Assembly (NCBI RefSeq): GCF_004335085.1
Contig: NZ_RQRS01000010.1
Span: forward strand, 111,639 to 175,638
DNA from: Pedobacter nototheniae
Lineage (GTDB): Bacteria > Bacteroidota > Bacteroidia > Sphingobacteriales > Sphingobacteriaceae
Direction: 5' to 3'
DNA: 64,000 nt
The notes under the pieces were generated by a model, which did not search any database, had not been told where the DNA came from, and saw only the letters and a program-made list of their open reading frames with translations. A program made the translations under genes and the position numbers. Each line of letters opens with the position of its first letter. Position 1 is the stretch's first letter. Positions 34,018 through 42,389 of this stretch are shown here, piece by piece.

Positions 34018-35361
34018 TTATTTTAAGTGTTCTGGTAATTCTTCCATCATTTCTAAATAAGCCAAAGTTTCTGGCTTTCTAATTTGATGGCTTTGCCCCT
34101 TTTGATCTATTAAAACCACTGCTGGGCGCATGTTTATAAATTGCATCCACTGGGTCATATTGTAAGCGCCAACTTTATGCACTACCACCTGATCTCCAGG
34201 TTCAAGCAAAGGGAAATTTATACTTTCCCTTATTACATCAATATTCATACAAAGTGGTCCAAAAAGTACCGTTTCTTCGGTGTATTGTCCGCCCTCCTGA
34301 GCCACACTAATTTTATGATCGTACCAATTTGAGGTAAACAAAACATTGATACCAAAATCTAAAATAGTGGCTCTACGTCCATCACTTAATCTTTTATTGG
34401 CTATTACACTACCCAGCAAATATCCTGCATCATCAATTAAAACTCTACCACTTTCTAAAATTAGCAATGGTAATTCTTCTTGTTTAAAACCGAAATTCAA
34501 GATAGTATCAGTTATAGCTTCAGCAAAATCATCAACGGATGGTACGGTATCTACTCCAGGTAAATAAGCACCTTTTAAAGTATTTGTTGAGGGGAAACCA
34601 CCACCTAAATCTATATACTGAATTGGGGTATTAATGGCCGTTTTACAACGCATTGCCAAATCGCAAAGTTTGGTTGTAGCGATAGCATAAGCATTTACCG
34701 AGAGCATAAAAGTACCTATATGGCAATGTAAACCAACAAGTTCTAACTGCTTAGCGCTTGCAATTTTCTCAATAGCCGTCCACGCTTGTCCGTTTTCATA
34801 ATTAAAACCGAACCTATCCCATTTTGGATAAATTCCAGTATCAAAATTTACCCTAACGGCAACTTTAGCTTTTTTATTAATCTTTTCGCAAATGCGGATT
34901 AGTAAATAAAGTTCATCAAAATGGTCGATATGTATAAGTGAATGATTTTCTATTGCACATATTAAATCGGACTCCTTTTTATCGGGGCCATTGAAAATTA
35001 TATGATTTCCTGGAACGCCGTTCCTTAAAGCCTTTTGATATTCGAAACCAGAAACCACTTCTGCCCAACTGCCTTCCTGATGGAAAATTTTGCAAACAGC
35101 ATTTAAGTAATTTGTTTTATAACTCCACGCAAACTGAACTTTAGGATATCGTGTTTTAAACGAACGTACTGAAGCCTGATAATTTCGTCGGATTTGTTTT
35201 TCTGATAATACAAAAACCGGCGAACCATATTCTTTAATCAGCGTTTTAACAGAAATTCCGTCGATAGCCAATACCGGATCAAAATCAGTACGTGTACCAA
35301 ACTTATTCATAAGTCCGGTATTCATTTTCTTGATGGTTGGTCGCTCGTATTTTTGTTTCAT
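34018..35361 (-). CDS. Fold-III PLP-dependent decarboxylase (DapDC/CANSDC-like), substrate unknown
   Basis: The 447-residue protein has an alanine-racemase-like barrel with the PLP lysine Lys82 (FAWSYKTNYLNAV), HCHIGT at 212-217, the phosphate-binding GGGFPS at 253-258 and ESGR at 303-306, then a C-terminal beta domain with GPLCMNIDV at 368-376 and GAYNMTQW at 398-405. The usual DapDC motif after the Cys is an acid (Cys-Glu-Ser), and ODC has Cys-Asp; here Met372 sits there, resembling carboxynorspermidine decarboxylase more. So lysA is not assigned. It lies between the ATP-grasp gene (32 bp) and the UT/M23 gene (0 bp) in the operon and probably acts on the ligase product or its precursor. Confidence 0.85.
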   Translation of the reverse strand: MKQKYERPTIKKMNTGLMNKFGTRTDFDPVLAIDGISVKTLIKEYGSPVFVLSEKQIRRNYQASVRSFKTRYPKVQFAWSYKTNYLNAVCKIFHQEGSWAEVVSGFEYQKALRNGVPGNHIIFNGPDKKESDLICAIENHSLIHIDHFDELYLLIRICEKINKKAKVAVRVNFDTGIYPKWDRFGFNYENGQAWTAIEKIASAKQLELVGLHCHIGTFMLSVNAYAIATTKLCDLAMRCKTAINTPIQYIDLGGGFPSTNTLKGAYLPGVDTVPSVDDFAEAITDTILNFGFKQEELPLLILESGRVLIDDAGYLLGSVIANKRLSDGRRATILDFGINVLFTSNWYDHKISVAQEGGQYTEETVLFGPLCMNIDVIRESINFPLLEPGDQVVVHKVGAYNMTQWMQFINMRPAVVLIDQKGQSHQIRKPETLAYLEMMEELPEHLK

Positions 35362-35393
35362 TCTTTACTTTTTAACTACTATTTGCTTAGGTT

Positions 35394-36443
35394 TTAAAGT
35401 TCGCCAAAGGCAGATAGTTTTTGAAATTCTTCTACATCTACAATATTATCCCAGGCATAACGGATAAACATTTTTCCACTTTTGTAACCTTGAAATTGTT
35501 CTATAGGATTGTTTAAAGCTAAATCTACAAGGGTTTTTGGTTGGTTTTGCCCTGCGGCAGCGGTTAAATAAACCCATGCTGGAAACCTAGGATTGACTTC
35601 CATAATATATAAATCGCCATTCTCCTTACGCATAATTTCCAGTTCAAAGCCTCCACGCCACTTGGTAGCTTTTGCAAATGCTTTTGCCTGTAAGATTAAT
35701 TTTTCCTCTTCTATGGTAATTCCTGCCCATGCTTTTCCTTTCTCTGTAATGTAGAGTTTTCGCATAGGGATAACGCTAATAGCATTTCCTTTACCATCTC
35801 CAAGGCCGGCAATATTAATTTCTGTTCCTTTAATAAATTGCTGAATAATTATAGGCAAACCCCATTTTGCATGAATTTTATGAAATGCTTTATAAGTTTC
35901 GGCAATATTTTGCGTAATGTGCGCATCATAAAATTTGCCTTTTACCACTAGTGGAAATCCAAATTTATCTATCGCTTTGGCAATTTCAGATTCATTGAAA
36001 ATCACTTCATCATCTGGTATTTTAAATTGATGTTGCGCTCCAAATTGTTTTAAATTGATTTTATCTCTTACCTCTAATTGCTTATGAGTTGGCAAAAAAG
36101 TATGAATGCCGATGGCTAATAATTCTTGCTCTATCTTTATAAAATTGAATAACTCAGCATCAAAATTTGGAATTAAAACATGAATCTTTTCTTTTTCCTG
36201 AATATATTTTATTCTATCCATTAGCACTTTTACTCCAGCCGAAGGATATGGAATTTGATAGGTTTTATCAACTTGATTATGCATATATATTGCTGGCTCA
36301 AGCGTTTCATAAGCAAGACCAATAATCTTTAATCCCTCACCAAAACCATCGCGTAAAGCCCTTATTACGGCCAAGCCGGGCCCTGGATTATCATTGGCAT
36401 TTAATCCGGTTACGGCAATAGTTAAGGGTTGAGAAACGTGCAT
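35394..36443 (-). CDS. ATP-grasp ligase (CarB/PylC-like)
   Basis: The 349-residue protein has an N-terminal nucleotide-fold start (IAVTGLNANDNPGPGLAVIRAL), a central domain from about 125 (LPTHKQLEVRDKINLKQFGA) and the ATP-grasp core: FPLVVKGK with Lys168/170, PIIIQQFIKGTEINIAG, and the metal-binding end GGFELEI...YIMEVNPRFPAW (Glu268, Glu282, Asn284). Such enzymes join a carboxylate to an amine through an acyl phosphate; PylC and carbamoyl-phosphate synthase are relatives. It follows the PqqD-like gene by 16 bp and precedes the decarboxylase gene. The substrate is not deducible from sequence. Confidence 0.88.
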   Translation of the reverse strand: MHVSQPLTIAVTGLNANDNPGPGLAVIRALRDGFGEGLKIIGLAYETLEPAIYMHNQVDKTYQIPYPSAGVKVLMDRIKYIQEKEKIHVLIPNFDAELFNFIKIEQELLAIGIHTFLPTHKQLEVRDKINLKQFGAQHQFKIPDDEVIFNESEIAKAIDKFGFPLVVKGKFYDAHITQNIAETYKAFHKIHAKWGLPIIIQQFIKGTEINIAGLGDGKGNAISVIPMRKLYITEKGKAWAGITIEEEKLILQAKAFAKATKWRGGFELEIMRKENGDLYIMEVNPRFPAWVYLTAAAGQNQPKTLVDLALNNPIEQFQGYKSGKMFIRYAWDNIVDVEEFQKLSAFGEL

Positions 36444-36459
36444 AATTTATTTTATTTGG

Positions 36460-36702
36460 TTAGATTTCTAAAAGATTTGCTTCTTTTAGCTGGAGCATAT
36501 AATCGTCCCAATCTCTTTCGAGCTGGCAAGAACTCACCTCGTATTTATCTAATATGCGCTGCTTAATTTGAAACTCAGTTTCTGCAAGTTTCATATATGC
36601 TAAAATCTCCGCGGCAATTGGGTTGCTTGTAAAAGAATCGCCTGTGGCTGGATTAAAAATAAATCCATTTTCGCTGGTTGCTATATTTGATTTTAATTTC
36701 AT
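36460..36702 (-). CDS. PqqD-like peptide-binding protein (RRE fold)
   Basis: The 80-residue protein matches the PqqD family in size and pattern: N-terminal strands (LKSNIATSENGFIFNPATGD), the middle helix start NPIAAEILAYM, then helices ending YMLQLKEANLLEI. The fold is the RiPP recognition element, which binds leader peptides and hands them to modifying enzymes. It starts two bases after the LytTR regulator gene's stop and precedes the ATP-grasp gene by 16 bp. No radical-SAM enzyme or obvious precursor peptide is encoded nearby, so it may bind an unannotated short peptide or work as a carrier for a small substrate (inference). Confidence 0.82.
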   Translation of the reverse strand: MKLKSNIATSENGFIFNPATGDSFTSNPIAAEILAYMKLAETEFQIKQRILDKYEVSSCQLERDWDDYMLQLKEANLLEI

Positions 36703-36704
36703 GT

Positions 36705-37409
36705 TTAAATATTTGCCTTTTGCTGATTAATAAAATCACTGTAAGCATCGCCTATTGGCAAATCCAAATTGCTTAAATTTACCTTTCTATTATGGATAGA
36801 CTTTATTTTATTTAATGCGACTATAAAGCTACGATGAATTCTTGAAAACTGGCTTGAAGGTAATTTTTCAATCACCTTTTTCATGGTCATTAAAGTTAAA
36901 ATTGGTTTATCGCTATTGGCCAGATAAATTTTAAGGTAATCGCCCATGCTTTCAATATATTCAATATCCCTAAGCAAAATTTTGATCATTTTATATTCAG
37001 AATAAACGTACAAACTTTCGTCATTTGTATTTTCCTGGGTTGTTGTTTTATACTTATGAAAATCGATTGCCTTTTCTATTGCGGCCGTAAACCGAGCAAA
37101 ATCTATAGGTTTTAAAAGATAATCTACGGCCTGTAATTCATAACTTTCAAAAGCATAATTGCGGTAAGCAGTGGTAAAAATAATCATCGGGCTATTTGCC
37201 AAACTTCTCACCAATTCAACACCTGTAATATCTGGCATATTTACATCCACAAAAAGTAAATCGACTGGGTTTTGCTTTAAATATTCAGCACCCGAAAGTG
37301 CATCTTCAAAAACCTGCACCAATTGCAAAGCTGGAAACCTACTTACATAAGTTTTAATAAGCTCCAACGCCAGTGGTTCATCATCAATAGCTACACATTT
37401 TAAAGCCAT
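36705..37409 (-). CDS. LytTR-family response regulator of the operon
   Basis: The 234-residue protein has a receiver with Asp9/Asp10 and phosphoacceptor Asp55 (LLFVDVNMPDITG), then a LytTR DNA-binding domain from about 135 (LYVYSEYKMIKILLRDIEYI, then SRIHRSFIVALNKIKSI). It is a paralogue of the regulator at 15954-16703 (both end in a similar PVGDTYRDEF/PIGDAYSDF segment). It follows its kinase by 18 bp and precedes the PqqD-like gene by two bases. By position it controls this operon. Confidence 0.93.
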   Translation of the reverse strand: MALKCVAIDDEPLALELIKTYVSRFPALQLVQVFEDALSGAEYLKQNPVDLLFVDVNMPDITGVELVRSLANSPMIIFTTAYRNYAFESYELQAVDYLLKPIDFARFTAAIEKAIDFHKYKTTTQENTNDESLYVYSEYKMIKILLRDIEYIESMGDYLKIYLANSDKPILTLMTMKKVIEKLPSSQFSRIHRSFIVALNKIKSIHNRKVNLSNLDLPIGDAYSDFINQQKANI

Positions 37410-37427
37410 AGTTATTATACTTTAGGA

Positions 37428-38612
37428 TTAGCAATTTACACATAAATTAACCGAGAACATGCCTTCGTTACTACTAACGGTTAAGTTGTAACGCGATGGG
37501 TAAAGGTGCTCAAGGCGTTGCCTGGTATTTACAATTCCAATACCGGTACGTTCTAAATTAGATTTATGTGTGTATATTTTATTATTGCAAGAGAAGGTAA
37601 TTTTTTCGGCTTCAATGCTAAGATTAATATTTATGATTGTTTTCTCTTTTTTTGTTACCCCATATTTAAAAGCATTTTCTATAAATGTCATAAAAATTAA
37701 AGGTGCTATTTTTTGTCCTTCAGGTTTTCCCTGCACGTTAAAATTAATTTCCGCATTGGCGGCTAATCTTAATCTCTGTAGTTCTATATAATCGCGTACG
37801 CAATCAATTTCGTCCTGCAGCATTACAAAATCTTGCGTAACATCATCGGTAACATAGCGCATAATGTTTGATAGTTTCATAATACTTTCTGAAGTATGTT
37901 TGCTATTAATTACGGATTGAGTATAAATATTATTTAAGGTATTAAAGAGGAAATGTGGATTAATTTGAGCCTTAAGAAATGATAATTCGGCGGTTGCTTT
38001 TTCGGCTTCGGCTTTAACTACTTTCTGTTCGGTATTTTGCCAGCGCTGCACCGTACTTGTAGATAAACTGATTCCAATTATCATAACAAAAATAAACAAG
38101 CTAATAATGTCTATATTATCTGATTGATGCAAATCCATAATACCCTTTTGCCTTTTTAGGTAAGGATCCTGCATTCTTAAATCTTGATTTGGCAACGGTC
38201 CAAAAGGCATTCGGGCACCCGGTCCTATTGTATCTTTCCCTAATTGTAGGGATTGATTTAAGCCTTTAGGTTTTGTATCCTGAAAACCTTTTAAGGATGC
38301 TAATACATTTTTATTATGCCCTAACAAATTATCATAGGGCTGTGCGTAATAAACAAATCCGAATAATAAAAGAAACGAAATAGCGTAAATAAAATATCGT
38401 TTTTTAAATACCAATTTTGGTACTAAAAAAAGTGCATTTAAGTAAAAGATTAGAATATATGTTAAGCAAAAAAGCCAGTAATATGGCGATGCCAGCAATA
38501 AAAAACTACTCTGCCCCGATTGTTCGTTATTGATAAACAAAAGCGGAAAAGTTAAAAATAAAAGCCAACCTGCTACATGAATAAAAAAGGTTGGGGTTTT
38601 AAATTGCTGCAT
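37428..38612 (-). CDS. LytS-like sensor histidine kinase with a large periplasmic loop
   Basis: The 394-residue protein has hydrophobic segments at about 10-28, 37-66, 73-90 and 168-186, and a polar loop of about 75 residues between the third and fourth that would be exposed outside the inner membrane. The phosphoacceptor lies in QINPHFLFNTLNNIY (His220); the ATPase has FMTFIENAFKYG (N box) and GIGIVNTRQRL (G box). The loop contains short Gly/Pro-rich stretches (GARMPFGPLPNQDLRMQD). The kinase at 16743-17774 lacks such a loop, so this one may sense a ligand made or handled by its own operon (inference). Confidence 0.92.
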   Translation of the reverse strand: MQQFKTPTFFIHVAGWLLFLTFPLLFINNEQSGQSSFLLLASPYYWLFCLTYILIFYLNALFLVPKLVFKKRYFIYAISFLLLFGFVYYAQPYDNLLGHNKNVLASLKGFQDTKPKGLNQSLQLGKDTIGPGARMPFGPLPNQDLRMQDPYLKRQKGIMDLHQSDNIDIISLFIFVMIIGISLSTSTVQRWQNTEQKVVKAEAEKATAELSFLKAQINPHFLFNTLNNIYTQSVINSKHTSESIMKLSNIMRYVTDDVTQDFVMLQDEIDCVRDYIELQRLRLAANAEINFNVQGKPEGQKIAPLIFMTFIENAFKYGVTKKEKTIININLSIEAEKITFSCNNKIYTHKSNLERTGIGIVNTRQRLEHLYPSRYNLTVSSNEGMFSVNLCVNC

Positions 38613-38683
38613 TTTACAAATTAGTGATTTTTCAGGTTATAGTCAGCGCCGCTAAATACAACAGTTATTTCAATTAGCTTTAA

Positions 38684-39193
38684 TTAATGATAAACCAATT
38701 CATTTACCTTTTCGTAGTTAACAATTAAATCGGAATTTATTTTAACCATAAAAGTTTCATTAATTTTCCTTTCGGCATCATAACTCACAATTAATAAATC
38801 GCCAATAATTTCGTGCAAAATAAGTTTAGGACTAACATAGGTTATCGAAACCACATGGCCTGCTTTGTTTAGTAAATCGGAGGCATAAATATGAAGTTCT
38901 GCCAAATCAAATAACAAAGGGCGATTATCGGTATCCTTTAAAATTGGCATCTCATTTTCCAAACCTTCTATTGTATTCATTACCGCATAATTAAGTTTCT
39001 GATGCAAGGAATTTGCCCTTTCATTGGCGGCACACATTTGGCTAAATGTATGTAAGCTTTGCCCCAAACTATATGCCTTAGATTTTTTTTGAAATTCTTT
39101 ATAACTATCGTGATAAATTCTTCTTTCAAAATCTGTTTTACACATAAAATTGAAATATTGTTTAGAGCTAAGGTTGATGTGAGCTAAAGCCAT
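38684..39193 (-). CDS. Hypothetical protein of about 169 residues
   Basis: From the ATG at 39191-39193 the protein begins MALAHINLSSKQYFNFMC; a GTG at 39265 would extend it by 24 residues. It is soluble and rich in Asn, Leu and His, with helical stretches (AYSLGQSLHTFSQMCAANER, ANSLHQKLNYAVMNTIEGLE) and a strand-rich C-terminal part (LILHEIIGDLLIVSYDAERK). I recognise no family. It lies 72 bp upstream of the kinase gene on the same strand and may be a first member of that operon or an independent gene. Confidence 0.6.
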   Translation of the reverse strand: MALAHINLSSKQYFNFMCKTDFERRIYHDSYKEFQKKSKAYSLGQSLHTFSQMCAANERANSLHQKLNYAVMNTIEGLENEMPILKDTDNRPLLFDLAELHIYASDLLNKAGHVVSITYVSPKLILHEIIGDLLIVSYDAERKINETFMVKINSDLIVNYEKVNELVYH

Positions 39194-39409
39194 AAGATTT
39201 GGTTTTTGTTGCTGATTCAAATATGGAACAATTAAAAAAGGATCTGATAAAGTATCGGTAAACACTGATTATCAATCGGTAAATAACGAAACTAAATCTT
39301 CAATATGAAAATTTTATGAACATGGTAAAATCTATAGATGTTATTTTTTAAAAACAGTTTAAAATGGTGTGTGTTAAATAATTTAACAAAACACTTATAC
39401 CAAATTGAT

Positions 39410-39754
39410 ATGGAACAACGAAATAATCAAGCATTGATTCAAACACTATTGGATTGTGCCCTGGCATGTGAGTATTGTGCTTCATCATGCCTTGAAGAAG
39501 AACATGTTAAAATGATGACCAGTTGCATAAAGTTAGATCGCGATTGCGCTGATATTTGTTTACAAGGAGCTCGTTTATTGCAAAGAAACTCTGTAATTGC
39601 CTATCAATATTTATTATTGTGTGAAGAGATTTGCCGTTTATGTGCTGAAGAATGTGGCAAACATGACCATAAACATTGTAAAGCTTGCGCTGAGGCTTGC
39701 ATAAAATGTGCAGATGCTTGTCACAAAAACCATGAAGCAATTCACCAGAATTAA
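39410..39754 (+). CDS. Four-helix-bundle copper-binding protein (DUF326/Csp-like), Cys-rich
   Basis: From the ATG at 39410 the protein has 114 residues with 16 cysteines, many in CxxC or CxxxC spacing on helices (CALACEYCASSC, CEEICRLCAEEC, CKACAEACIKCADAC). This is the layout of bacterial copper storage proteins, whose cysteines fill the core of a four-helix bundle and bind many Cu(I). There is no Tat or Sec signal, so it should be cytosolic (Csp3-like). The upstream in-frame ATG at 39338 would add 24 residues without helix-bundle character. A strong terminator follows. Copper regulators or pumps are not adjacent. Confidence 0.88.
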   Translation: MEQRNNQALIQTLLDCALACEYCASSCLEEEHVKMMTSCIKLDRDCADICLQGARLLQRNSVIAYQYLLLCEEICRLCAEECGKHDHKHCKACAEACIKCADACHKNHEAIHQN

Positions 39755-39765
39755 AAAATTAAAGT

Positions 39766-39803
39766 AAAAAAAATGCCCCCAAAAATTGGGGGCATTTTTT
39801 TTG
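39766..39803. terminator. Bidirectional terminator between copper protein and HtrA genes
   Basis: AATGCCCCCAA and TTGGGGGCATT form a perfect stem with a 3-base loop, flanked by A8 and T8 runs, between convergent genes. Confidence 0.9.
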
Positions 39804-39811
39804 TTTCAATG

Positions 39812-41362
39812 TTATTGCTGTTGCGCAGGGAAACTGAAATTAAATGTTCCTTCTGGGCTCACACCAGACATATAAATCATGTTGTTTCTGGTTTGAGGCA
39901 AAGCTTTTTGAACATCAGCTACGCTGTTTACCGCCTGACCATTAACTTTAGTAATAATTAAGCCTTTTTCAACGCCAATATTATCAAAAGCCTTTCCAGT
40001 AGTAACAGATGTTACAACAACACCATTATTAATACCGTATTTAGTTTTTTGCGCAGCTGTTGCTGGAGCAAAACTTGCACCCAATTTACTTACCTCAACA
40101 GTTTTTGGTGCATTATTAGCTAAAACACCTGCATTTGGTTCGCCCTTTAAGGTTACTGTATAATCTTTTAAAGATCCATCTCTTAAAATAGATAATTTAA
40201 CTTTATCTCCAGGATTTAATCTTCCGATTTTTTCTTGCAAATCTGGTGAATCATAAATTACATTACCATCAACTTTTTTAATAATATCACCGGCTTTAAT
40301 ACCTGCAGCCGCTGCACCACCATCCTTTACAACATCATTAACATAAAGACCATTTATTTCGCTAGTTTTTATTTCAGATGGATTATCTGCGCTTAAAGGC
40401 ACAAAGTTCACACCAATATAACCTCTTTTTACAGAGCCATATTTCATAAAATCATCAACTACTTTTCTTGCCAAGTTAATTGGAATAGCAAAACCATAAC
40501 CTTGGTTATAACCACTTTGAGAAGCAATTGCAGAGTTAATACCAATTAATTCGCCACTTGCATTTACCAATGCACCACCGCTGTTTCCTGGGTTAATTGC
40601 AGCATCTGTTTGGATAAAGGATTCGATACTCGTATTTGCAGGGCGATCTGGTCTTTTACCTGTACGCTGATATTCTCTATATTCTTCTTCTGTAATTTCG
40701 TTACCTTGTTGTTCTCTACCAATAATACCGATACTACGATTTTTTGCACTCACAATACCTGCGGTTACAGTGGTATTTAAATCCAATGGAAAACCTACCG
40801 CTAAAACCCACTCTCCAACCTGAACATTATCAGAGTTTCCCATTTTTACAACTGGCAAACCTGTTGCATTAACTTTAATTAAGGCTAAATCTGTGTTTGG
40901 ATCACGCCCGATAACCTTAGCTTCAACTTTACGTCTATCCGTAAGCACTACTTCAACTTTCTCTGCATTTTCTACTACGTGGTTATTGGTAATAATGTAT
41001 CCATCCTGACTGATAATTACGCCAGAACCTGATGCTGCAGATGGTTGACGTTGCATTTGACGACCACCGCCGCCAAAGAAATCATCAAACATATCAAACG
41101 GTGAAGACTGCGATTTTCCTTTACCACTTGCTGCATAAGTTGTTTTTATATGCACTACACCGGGTGCTACCGCGGCAGATGCTTGTACGAAATCAACCTC
41201 GCCTGATGAGGAAACTTTAAGTGGATTATTGGCAAAGTATAATTGTTGTTTTTCAGAAATTGTACTGCCCGCCTGGTTACGCTCAAAGAGCTTGTAACCA
41301 CCTATTGCAGCTGCACCACCTATAAATGCAGCTAAAACTGTGATTCCTAGTATTTTTTTCAT
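39812..41362 (-). CDS. HtrA/DegP family serine protease
   Basis: The 516-residue protein has one N-terminal membrane segment or signal (residues about 4-24), a trypsin-like protease domain with His128 (IITNNHVV), Asp158 (NTDLALIKV) and Ser261 (INPGNSGGAL), and two PDZ domains at about 300-400 (GYIGVNFVPLS, GIKAGDIIKKVDG) and 420-510. A Met/Phe/Gly-rich stretch (SPFDMFDDFFGGGGRQMQRQ) precedes the protease core, as in many Bacteroidota DegP proteins. It degrades or refolds damaged periplasmic proteins. No regulator is adjacent. Confidence 0.95.
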   Translation of the reverse strand: MKKILGITVLAAFIGGAAAIGGYKLFERNQAGSTISEKQQLYFANNPLKVSSSGEVDFVQASAAVAPGVVHIKTTYAASGKGKSQSSPFDMFDDFFGGGGRQMQRQPSAASGSGVIISQDGYIITNNHVVENAEKVEVVLTDRRKVEAKVIGRDPNTDLALIKVNATGLPVVKMGNSDNVQVGEWVLAVGFPLDLNTTVTAGIVSAKNRSIGIIGREQQGNEITEEEYREYQRTGKRPDRPANTSIESFIQTDAAINPGNSGGALVNASGELIGINSAIASQSGYNQGYGFAIPINLARKVVDDFMKYGSVKRGYIGVNFVPLSADNPSEIKTSEINGLYVNDVVKDGGAAAAGIKAGDIIKKVDGNVIYDSPDLQEKIGRLNPGDKVKLSILRDGSLKDYTVTLKGEPNAGVLANNAPKTVEVSKLGASFAPATAAQKTKYGINNGVVVTSVTTGKAFDNIGVEKGLIITKVNGQAVNSVADVQKALPQTRNNMIYMSGVSPEGTFNFSFPAQQQ

Positions 41363-41606
41363 GTGTTAATTTTTTTTATTTAGTATTGTTGCAAGAGCAT
41401 CAGTTTATTCTTGTTTAAGCAGATACGCTCAAGCATTATTATCTGCTTAAAATTTTTCTTTCGTAAGTTTATTCAAATTTAATACCATATAAACGATATT
41501 TGCATATTAAAAGCATTAGTTCTGTGTTAAAAAATGTTAAATGAAAAAACAATATTAATTCAGATGTTTTTGCTACTCAAATATTAAGTTAAAAAATGAA
41601 GCTTTC

Positions 41607-42389
41607 ATGAAAATTAATTTTTATAAATATCAAGGTGCTGGTAACGATTTTATTTTAATCGATCATAGAACAAATTCTGTTGAAAATATCGATTACGATC
41701 TTGTTTCTCAGCTTTGCCACCGTCGTTTTGGTATTGGAGCTGATGGGTTGATGTTTTTGCAAAACCATAAGGATTACGATTTTGAAATGCTTTATTTCAA
41801 TGCTGATGGTAAACCGGGTAGCATGTGCGGCAACGGAGGAAGATGTATTGTTGCATTTGCCAAACATCTGGGTATCATCAACAAAGAGACTGACTTCTTG
41901 GCTGTTGACGGCCCTCATTATGCCAGAATTTCAGAAAACGGTGAATGGGTTGATCTGCAAATGATAGATGTAAATACCATTAATAATGATGGTGATGCTT
42001 TTGTGTTGAATACTGGTTCTCCTCATTATGTTGCTCTGCAAGAAAATTTGAAGGATTTTGATGTTTTCCACGAAGGAAAAAATATTCGTTATAACGATAC
42101 TTATAAAACTGAAGGAATTAATGTAAACTTTGTTGAAGATAAAGGCGATCACTTATTTGTTCGTACTTATGAGCGTGGAGTTGAAGATGAAACTTATGCC
42201 TGCGGAACGGGTGTTACTGCTGTAGCTATGGCGATGGCAAAACATAAAAATCAAACGGGGCACATTAAAACCGATATTAAGGTTTTGGGCGGCGATATTA
42301 AAGTGGAGTTTGATTACGATGGAACTACATTTACAAATGTATTTTTATGTGGCCCGGCCAAATTGGTTTTTGAAGGTGAAGTTGAGTGA
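41607..42389 (+). CDS. dapF: Diaminopimelate epimerase
   Basis: The 260-residue protein starts MKINFYKYQGAGNDFILID, the usual DapF opening, and has both catalytic cysteines: Cys74 in GSMCGNGGRC and Cys199 in YACGTGV. Each half provides one active-site base that interconverts LL- and meso-diaminopimelate, for lysine and peptidoglycan synthesis. No other dap genes are adjacent. The 24-bp stretch before the start contains another out-of-place ATG (41596), which would give no reasonable frame. Confidence 0.96.
   Translation: MKINFYKYQGAGNDFILIDHRTNSVENIDYDLVSQLCHRRFGIGADGLMFLQNHKDYDFEMLYFNADGKPGSMCGNGGRCIVAFAKHLGIINKETDFLAVDGPHYARISENGEWVDLQMIDVNTINNDGDAFVLNTGSPHYVALQENLKDFDVFHEGKNIRYNDTYKTEGINVNFVEDKGDHLFVRTYERGVEDETYACGTGVTAVAMAMAKHKNQTGHIKTDIKVLGGDIKVEFDYDGTTFTNVFLCGPAKLVFEGEVE

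Noticed and set aside
34018..35361. Naming the decarboxylase lysA
   Set aside because: The C-terminal motif lacks the acidic residue of diaminopimelate decarboxylase and the neighbours are not lysine genes.
38684..39265. GTG start at 39265 for the hypothetical gene
   Set aside because: An ATG 24 codons later is a more usual start and the extension has no support; left as an alternative.
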